From assembly GCA_022360535.1 (NCBI GenBank), contig JAKSCP010000526.1:1-5288 (forward strand): a stretch of 5,288 nt of DNA, in the 5' to 3' direction. The translations under genes were made by a program, and so were the position numbers. This DNA comes from Pseudomonadales bacterium (GTDB lineage: Bacteria; Pseudomonadota; Gammaproteobacteria; Pseudomonadales; Pseudohongiellaceae). Below the pieces are notes generated by a model. It was not told where the DNA came from and ran no database searches. It saw only the letters and a program-made list of their open reading frames with translations. Numbering within the stretch: position 1 is the first letter of the stretch; every line of letters starts with the position of its first letter. Positions 1-3,885 of the stretch are shown in pieces.

Positions 1-322
1 GCACACCGCTGATTATTGAGATATCGATACCGATCTCTTTGGCTTTCTGGATAAATTGGTCGGAATTGTCTGCGATGCGGAAAGTATTGGTACCCAACGC
101 CCAGTACTGTTGCAGTGGGTATTGCTTCATCAGGAGTTTGAAGCGGCGCAGACAGTTTTCTCCCCGCTTGAAGGCTGCTTCAGATATCTGCCCGGTGGCG
201 GCTACGTTTTCACCGAGCTGTACCTTCTCACTGAGGCGTTCAACGATTTTGATTTTGCCTGCTTGCCATTCGCCGATCAGTAAATGAAAGCTATTTGAAC
301 CAAGGTCGATACAGGCGTGCAT
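1..322 (-). CDS. Exopolyphosphatase / GppA-type phosphatase, N-terminal part (cut by window edge)
   Basis: The reading frame starts at an ATG at 322 and runs off the left edge after 107 codons, with no stop. The protein opens with the phosphate-binding loop of the ASKHA-fold Ppx/GppA family (IDLGSNSFHLLIG, residues 5-17, with the conserved Asp at 6). A second family signature, ALGTNTFRIADN, lies at residues 75-86, and the visible part ends in the ISIISG segment (101-106) that in family members precedes the E-E-A-R-L motif. Family members hydrolyse terminal phosphate from inorganic polyphosphate (Ppx) or convert pppGpp to ppGpp (GppA); both are cytosolic. About one third of the usual protein is visible, so the two activities cannot be told apart. 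An in-frame TAG at 332-334 closes the frame upstream, so the start is well fixed although no strong Shine-Dalgarno is present. It lies downstream of bfr on the same strand, 174 bases away, with a terminator-like hairpin between them. Confidence 0.93.
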   Translation of the reverse strand, partial: MHACIDLGSNSFHLLIGEWQAGKIKIVERLSEKVQLGENVAATGQISEAAFKRGENCLRRFKLLMKQYPLQQYWALGTNTFRIADNSDQFIQKAKEIGIDISIISGV

Positions 323-393
323 AGTTTGGGGCTATCTTGATCTCACAGCGAATTGAGGACGCCAGTTCCAGATGACGAGGTCTGTTCTATAGA

Positions 394-422
394 CTTATCG
401 ACTAGTGACAAATGATCGTGAA
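394..422 (-). promoter_or_regulatory. Weak candidate promoter for the Ppx/GppA-type gene
   Basis: Read on the minus strand, TTCACG (417-422) and GATAAG (394-399) are separated by 17 bases. Each matches four of six positions of the sigma-70 -35 and -10 consensus. They lie just after the hairpin at 423-450, and the phosphatase ATG is about 70 bases further on. The match is weak and could be chance. It is listed only as the best promoter-like pair in this gap. Confidence 0.22.
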
Positions 423-450
423 TGTTACCGCCCGACGCCGGGCGGTAACA
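423..450 (-). terminator. Strong GC-rich hairpin after bfr, possible terminator
   Basis: A perfect inverted repeat, TGTTACCGCCCG (423-434) and CGGGCGGTAACA (439-450), has 12 pairs around a four-base loop. It lies about 47 bases beyond the bfr stop codon and upstream of the phosphatase gene. Position and stability suit a transcription terminator or 3'-end stabiliser for bfr mRNA. However, neither side has a run of T residues (on the minus strand only TTCACG follows), so it is not a textbook intrinsic terminator. The rest of the 323-496 gap shows no gene. Confidence 0.55.
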
Positions 451-496
451 AGCAGAGTAGGGATGATGCTGAGAAGAAGATGCAGCCAGGGACGAC

Positions 497-961
497 CTAC
501 ATCATGGATTGCTGGTAGTTCTCCACCCCTATGCGATCAATCAGGGAAAGTTGAGTCTCCAACCAGTCGATATGCTCTTCCTCACTATCGAGAATGCTGC
601 TTAACAAATCGCGGCTGACATAGTCTCCAACGGATTCGCAGTAAGCTATACCTTCTTTAAGATCTGGGCAGGCAATCATCTCCAGTTTCAGGTCGCATTC
701 CAGCATCTCCCGGGTATTCTCACCAATCAGCAGCTTACCGAGGTTTTGCAGGTTGGGCAGACCTTCCAGAAACAGAATGCGCTGGGTGAGCTGGTCAGCA
801 TGCTTCATCTCATCGATAGATTCTTCATACTCTTTCTCAGCTAATTTTTTTAAACCCCAATCGTCGTACATTCGTGAATGCAGGAAGTATTGATTGATGG
901 CAATCAACTCATTGGCCAGAGCCTGGTTTAGATGTTTGATGACAGTTGCATCCGCTTGCAT
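497..961 (-). CDS. bfr: Bacterioferritin, heme-binding ferroxidase subunit
   Basis: This 154-residue protein is a complete bacterioferritin, close to the 158 residues of E. coli Bfr. Bacterioferritin subunits assemble into a cytosolic 24-mer shell that oxidises ferrous iron and stores it as a ferric mineral, with heme between subunit pairs. All the di-iron ferroxidase ligands known from E. coli Bfr are at the same positions: Glu18, Glu51, His54, Glu94, Glu127 and His130. The axial heme ligand Met52 is also present, so this is the catalytic, heme-binding type rather than a ligand-poor partner subunit. Strongly conserved stretches include INQYFLH (22-28), ESIDEMKHAD (47-56) and ILFLEGLPNLQ (62-72). 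The ATG at 961 has a good Shine-Dalgarno, TTGAGGAG (968-975), six bases upstream. It follows bfd on the same strand after a 209-bp gap that holds candidate control elements, so it may have its own promoter as well as read-through from bfd. Confidence 0.98.
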   Translation of the reverse strand: MQADATVIKHLNQALANELIAINQYFLHSRMYDDWGLKKLAEKEYEESIDEMKHADQLTQRILFLEGLPNLQNLGKLLIGENTREMLECDLKLEMIACPDLKEGIAYCESVGDYVSRDLLSSILDSEEEHIDWLETQLSLIDRIGVENYQQSMM

Positions 962-974
962 GTGGTACTCCTCA

Positions 975-1025
975 AGTCAGGTTTGCGCAAGCTTCCGGTT
1001 TTTCCCTGACTATGTCAAGGAAAAA
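975..1025 (-). promoter_or_regulatory. Candidate structured leader of bfr with alternative stems
   Basis: Two pairings compete for one segment. Arms TTTTTCCCTGAC (999-1010) and GTCAAGGAAAAA (1014-1025) form a nearly perfect 12-bp palindrome around TAT, with one mismatch (1006 against 1018). The inner part of the first arm, CCTGACT (1005-1011), is also an exact inverted copy of AGTCAGG (975-981), which abuts the bfr Shine-Dalgarno at 968-975 and overlaps it by one base. If transcription starts upstream of 1025, the mRNA could fold either into the upstream hairpin or into a seven-pair helix next to the ribosome site. The flanking T and A runs are in the wrong order for an intrinsic terminator. 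The palindrome could instead be a protein operator. The repeats are directly visible; regulation is inference. Confidence 0.4.
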
Positions 1026-1040
1026 GTGATGTAAGTTATT

Positions 1041-1071
1041 GATATAAATAGAGAAATTGAATGAGAAGCAA
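1041..1071 (-). promoter_or_regulatory. Low-confidence candidate promoter for bfr
   Basis: On the minus strand, TATATC (1041-1046, four of six -10 positions) sits 19 bases after TTGCTT (1066-1071, three of six -35 positions). The AT-rich stretch between bfd and bfr is where a bfr promoter would be expected. Use of this pair would start the mRNA near 1034 and include the alternative stems at 975-1025 in the leader. The -35 overlaps the Fur-like palindrome at 1060-1078. The spacing and match are poor; an activator might be needed, or the real promoter may be elsewhere. Confidence 0.25.
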
Positions 1072-1078
1072 ACTCATT
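1060..1078. promoter_or_regulatory. Fur-box-like palindrome upstream of bfr
   Basis: AATGAGAAGCAAACTCATT has perfect six-base arms, AATGAG and CTCATT, with a seven-base centre. It agrees at 15 of 19 positions with the common Fur-site form AATGAGAATGATTCTCATT, differing only in the middle. It lies about 100 bases upstream of the bfr ATG and 93 bases beyond the end of bfd, in the gap and outside any gene. Fur binding here is inferred from the pattern. It may act on a bfr promoter as a repressor or, as Fur does at some storage genes, in activation. Confidence 0.5.
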
Positions 1079-1170
1079 TCCATTTACGGCGGACACGAAA
1101 CAACATCGAGCGCGAGGCTAGAGAGGAAAAACTGAGACGTAATAGTGAGTTGCGTGAAACTGATTAAGAA

Positions 1171-1359
1171 TCAGCCAGCGTTTACGAAAGGCGTAGAGCG
1201 TGCATACTCTTTAACGATGCTTTGCGCGAGCTTGCCACATTTACCACACTCGCTCGCCACACCAAGCCGGGTGCGTAAATCAGTCATGGAACTTGCGCCA
1301 TCGCGGCACAGGTCCTTGATTTGGTTATCAGTGATTTGACGGCAAATGCAAACGTACAT
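1171..1359 (-). CDS. bfd: Bacterioferritin-associated ferredoxin
   Basis: This 62-residue protein is a complete Bfd. Bfd is a small cytosolic [2Fe-2S] ferredoxin that docks on bacterioferritin and passes electrons to the stored ferric core through the heme, releasing ferrous iron when the cell is short of it. The cluster cysteines are visible as MYVCIC at the N-terminus (Cys4, Cys6) and ECGKC (Cys38, Cys41). The 31-residue spacing is the one I recall for Pseudomonas aeruginosa Bfd; E. coli Bfd has one residue more. An extra, non-ligand Cys is at 18. The ATG at 1359 has a modest Shine-Dalgarno, GAGAG (1367-1371). The gene lies upstream of bfr on the same strand, the usual bfd-bfr order, and is divergent from feoAB. 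A Fur box covers its promoter, matching known Fur repression of bfd in other gammaproteobacteria. Confidence 0.97.
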   Translation of the reverse strand: MYVCICRQITDNQIKDLCRDGASSMTDLRTRLGVASECGKCGKLAQSIVKEYARSTPFVNAG

Positions 1360-1384
1360 AGGTTAGCTCTCAGCAATGAGGTTA

Positions 1385-1413
1385 ATTTAAATCTAAATGA
1401 GAATGATTGTCAA
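1385..1413 (-). promoter_or_regulatory. Sigma-70 promoter for bfd
   Basis: On the minus strand a perfect -35 TTGACA (1408-1413) is followed after 17 bases by TTAAAT (1385-1390), four of six -10 positions. The predicted start near 1378 leaves a leader of about 19 bases before the bfd ATG, enough for the GAGAG ribosome site. The Fur box at 1396-1414 covers the -35 and most of the spacer, the classic arrangement for repression. Confidence 0.6.
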
Positions 1414-1414
1414 C
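1396..1414. promoter_or_regulatory. Fur box between divergent bfd and feoA
   Basis: AATGAGAATGATTGTCAAC matches the common Fur-site form AATGAGAATGATTCTCATT at 15 of 19 positions. The left half, AATGAGAAT, and the centre are perfect, and the right half is degenerate. It sits in the 140-bp gap between the two divergent arms, over the bfd -35 and next to or over candidate feoA -35 elements. Iron-loaded Fur bound here would block both bfd and feoAB. This is inferred from the site and the iron-related genes on each side. Confidence 0.75.
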
Positions 1415-1450
1415 TAGATTTGAATCTGTTAATTTTAGTTCCCAGATAAT
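1407..1450 (+). promoter_or_regulatory. Candidate feoA promoter region
   Basis: Two imperfect sigma-70 pairings are visible. TTGTCA (1407-1412, five of six -35 positions) has TAATTT (1430-1435, three of six) after 17 bases. TTGAAT (1420-1425, four of six) has GATAAT (1445-1450, five of six) after a long 19-base spacer. The first lies within the Fur box and overlaps the bfd -35 on the other strand; the second starts six bases beyond the Fur box. I cannot decide between them. Either leaves a leader of roughly 40-60 bases before feoA. Confidence 0.4.
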
Positions 1451-1499
1451 GAACTCCCTCCACAATCAAGCTTCTGAAAACTAAGCAGATTTTCGCAGT

Positions 1500-1736
1500 A
1501 TGAATGCAACCAGCCTGTCCCAAGCCAAATCCGGTGATCGCTGTGTGGTCCTGGACATTGCCCCTGAACCTTCTGAAATGAAAAGCAGGCTCTATGCCCT
1601 GGGTGTCATTCCTGGCTCTGCCCTCGAAGTCTTGCGATTCGCACCCCTGGGTGATCCGATGCAGGTGAAAGTTGGTGGTAGCTTCCTGAGTATTCGGCGT
1701 TCTGAAGCTGAAATCATCAGCGTGGAAATCCAGTAA
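1500..1736 (+). CDS. feoA: Ferrous iron transport protein A
   Basis: This 78-residue protein is a complete FeoA, a small cytosolic protein with an SH3-like fold that works with FeoB in ferrous iron uptake; how it helps FeoB is not fully settled. Family marks are SRLYALGVIPGS (29-40), APLGDPMQVKVGG (48-60) and the C-terminal LSIRRSEAEIISVE (63-76). Length is close to the 75 residues of E. coli FeoA. An in-frame TAA at 1482-1484 closes the frame upstream and the next Met is residue 27, inside the domain, so the ATG at 1500 is secure. No clear Shine-Dalgarno precedes it, which is unusual beside its neighbours and suggests weak or leader-dependent translation. It is the first gene of the plus-strand operon, with two bases separating it from feoB. 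Confidence 0.96.
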   Translation: MNATSLSQAKSGDRCVVLDIAPEPSEMKSRLYALGVIPGSALEVLRFAPLGDPMQVKVGGSFLSIRRSEAEIISVEIQ

Positions 1737-1738
1737 GC

Positions 1739-3871
1739 ATGTCAGATACTACTCATCAATCGATTGCACTCATCGGCAATCCGAACAGCGGCAAGACCAC
1801 TCTGTTTAATATCCTTACCGGATCGCGACAAAAAGTGGGTAACTGGCCAGGTGTCACCGTTGAGAAAAAGTTCGGTTTTAGCGAAATCGAAAACACCCGA
1901 TACGAGATCGTCGACCTGCCAGGCATCTATTCCCTGGAACAGGAATACAAAGGCGTAGACGAGCAAATCGCCTTTGACTATCTGCAGCAGGGGAATATCG
2001 ATCTCATCATCAATATCATCGATGCCACCAATCTAGAGCGTAGCCTGGTCCTCACTCAGCAGTTACTGGAAAAGGGACTGCCAATGGTTGTGGTCCTGAA
2101 CATGCTGGACGTTGCTGAACAACAAGGACTAACGGTTAATCCTGCATCGCTGGAAGCCAACCTTGGATTAACGGTGGTGACCATGGTGGCCTCACGCAAA
2201 AAGGGTGTCGATGAATTATTCAAAACCATCCCTGCCCTGCTCGCCGCCCAAACAACCCCCCAATCTGCCCTGGATGAAGAAACTGTCAGTGAGAGCGATC
2301 CGCTATTGCGGCGTTATCACCAATCCCGGCGTTTGGTGAATGGTGTGGTCGAAGTCATACCAGGTCAGCACAGCTTGTCAGAACGCCTGGATGGCATTGT
2401 TCTCAACAAATGGCTTGGCGTTCCCATCTTTCTGCTCATGATTTATCTCATGTTCACCTTCGCCGTGAATGTTGGGGCCGTGTTTATCGACTTCTTCGAC
2501 ATTCTGTTCGCTGCAGTTCTTGTGGACGGTACTACCTGGATACTGGAACAAATCTCGGCTCCCGGAATCATCATTACCCTGCTGGCTCAGGGAGTGGGCG
2601 GCGGCATAACCTTGGTGGCTACTTTCATTCCCGTAATCGGTTTTCTCTACCTGTGCTTATCGGCACTGGAAGATTCTGGCTACATGGCACGGGCCGCTTT
2701 CGTCATCGATCGGCTAATGAGTGGCATTGGTTTACCCGGTAACGCGTTTGTGCCCTTGATCGTGGGTTTCGGCTGTAACGTGCCAGCGGTAATGGCGACA
2801 CGCACCTTGGGCAGAGATAGCGATCGCCTTATGACAATTGCTATGGCGCCGTTTATGAGTTGCGGAGCAAGGCTAACGGTATACGCATTGTTCGCTGCCG
2901 CCTTCTTCCAGACTAATGGACAGAATATTGTTTTTGGACTTTACCTTTTGGGGATAGGGCTGGCCATTTTCACCGGATGGATCTTCCGTAAACAACTCTT
3001 CACCGGCGAGATCACTCCGTCATTTCAGGAGATGCCGGCCTACCATGTTCCGGTCGCTCGCAATATCTTACTCACCACCTGGTTTCGCCTGAAGGGTTTT
3101 GTTTTCCGGGCCGGCAAAACCATTGTTGTTGTAGTGATTGCCCTGAGCTTTCTTAATTCGATTGGCACTGATGGCAGCTTTGGCAATGAGGACTCAGAAG
3201 AATCTGTTCTCAGTGCGATTGGCAAAGCCATCACACCCGCATTCGCTCCCCTAGGCATCCAACAGGACAATTGGCCAGCAACAGTTGGCCTGTTCACCGG
3301 CATGTTCGCCAAGGAAGCTATTGTTGGCACATTGGACGCACTCTACACGGAAGCTGATGCCGACGAAGCTACAGGTGAAGCACCCGATCTGATTGCAGCA
3401 ACTCAGGAAGCCGTAGGCACCATTGGTACAGAGCTGATGGCTTTAGGTGGAGCTCTCGTTGATCCTTTGGGAATTTCGATCGGTGACGTCAGCGATGTTG
3501 AGGCGGTGGCAGAAGAACAGGAAGTACAAAGCAGCACCCTGACCAACATGGCAGCACTTTTCGTCAGCCCATTTGCTGCCTTTTGCTATCTGGTATTTAT
3601 TCTTTTATATGCTCCCTGTGTTGCTGTGCTGGGTGCAGTGAATAAGGAAGCAGGTTGGCGATGGACGGTATTGGTGTTTAGTTGGAGTACTGGCTTAGCT
3701 TATATCGCTGCCACTGTGACTTATCAGATTGGCACTTTTACCGTTAACCCCTTATTCTCCTCAGTCTGGATACTGGCCATGTTAAGCATTCTGGCCACTT
3801 TTATTGCCAGCCTGAAACGGCTTTCCACTAAGTTGGTGCCCAATAACTTGATTCAGGCGGTTCAACTTTAG
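1739..3871 (+). CDS. feoB: Ferrous iron transporter FeoB (G domain plus membrane domain)
   Basis: This 710-residue protein is the inner-membrane ferrous iron transporter, which couples an N-terminal cytosolic GTPase-like domain to a multi-helix membrane domain. The G domain shows G1 GNPNSGKT (13-20), switch I around NWPGVT (35-40, Thr40), G3 DLPG (59-62), G4 NMLD (121-124) and a likely G5 near ASRKKG. A helical linker leads to membrane segments from about residue 228. Core motifs are GYMARAAF (314-321), GCNVPA (345-350), PFMSCGARL with Cys375, GMFAKEAIVGT (from 521) and LLYAPC with Cys627. The cysteines near the pore region of known FeoB proteins are kept. It is somewhat shorter than E. coli FeoB (773) and lacks that protein's C-terminal cysteine-rich tail, ending in AVQL. 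Translation is probably coupled to feoA, two bases upstream. No feoC gene follows, so a two-gene feoAB system is likely. Confidence 0.98.
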   Translation: MSDTTHQSIALIGNPNSGKTTLFNILTGSRQKVGNWPGVTVEKKFGFSEIENTRYEIVDLPGIYSLEQEYKGVDEQIAFDYLQQGNIDLIINIIDATNLERSLVLTQQLLEKGLPMVVVLNMLDVAEQQGLTVNPASLEANLGLTVVTMVASRKKGVDELFKTIPALLAAQTTPQSALDEETVSESDPLLRRYHQSRRLVNGVVEVIPGQHSLSERLDGIVLNKWLGVPIFLLMIYLMFTFAVNVGAVFIDFFDILFAAVLVDGTTWILEQISAPGIIITLLAQGVGGGITLVATFIPVIGFLYLCLSALEDSGYMARAAFVIDRLMSGIGLPGNAFVPLIVGFGCNVPAVMATRTLGRDSDRLMTIAMAPFMSCGARLTVYALFAAAFFQTNGQNIVFGLYLLGIGLAIFTGWIFRKQLFTGEITPSFQEMPAYHVPVARNILLTTWFRLKGFVFRAGKTIVVVVIALSFLNSIGTDGSFGNEDSEESVLSAIGKAITPAFAPLGIQQDNWPATVGLFTGMFAKEAIVGTLDALYTEADADEATGEAPDLIAATQEAVGTIGTELMALGGALVDPLGISIGDVSDVEAVAEEQEVQSSTLTNMAALFVSPFAAFCYLVFILLYAPCVAVLGAVNKEAGWRWTVLVFSWSTGLAYIAATVTYQIGTFTVNPLFSSVWILAMLSILATFIASLKRLSTKLVPNNLIQAVQL

Positions 3872-3885
3872 GAGCTAACCCCGTG
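3870..3885 (+). promoter_or_regulatory. Ribosome-binding site and GTG start of the glycosyltransferase-like gene
   Basis: AGGAG (3870-3874) overlaps the feoB stop codon TAG and lies eight bases before GTG at 3883. The first in-frame ATG is not reached until 4057, which would remove the first membrane helix and the Asp-Glu motif, so the GTG start is preferred. No terminator or promoter is seen between the genes, which supports co-transcription with feoAB. Confidence 0.75.

Noticed and set aside
39..618. Plus-strand open frames at 39-287 and 412-618
   Set aside because: They are antisense to the conserved Ppx/GppA-type and bfr coding regions and lack recognisable domains or ribosome sites.
983..990. 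Perfect palindrome TTGCGCAA upstream of bfr
   Set aside because: Only eight bases, and it does not pair with the other repeats in a way that changes the leader model; likely chance.
1160..1174. Small hairpin CTGATT / AATCAG overlapping the bfd stop codon
   Set aside because: Only six AT-rich pairs followed by TTTC on the minus strand; too weak to call a terminator for bfd.
2410..2742. Open frame of 110 codons on the plus strand inside feoB
   Set aside because: It is in another frame of a clearly conserved FeoB membrane region and its translation shows no family resemblance.
3040..3330. Minus-strand open frame of 96 codons
   Set aside because: Antisense to conserved FeoB sequence and without recognisable features.
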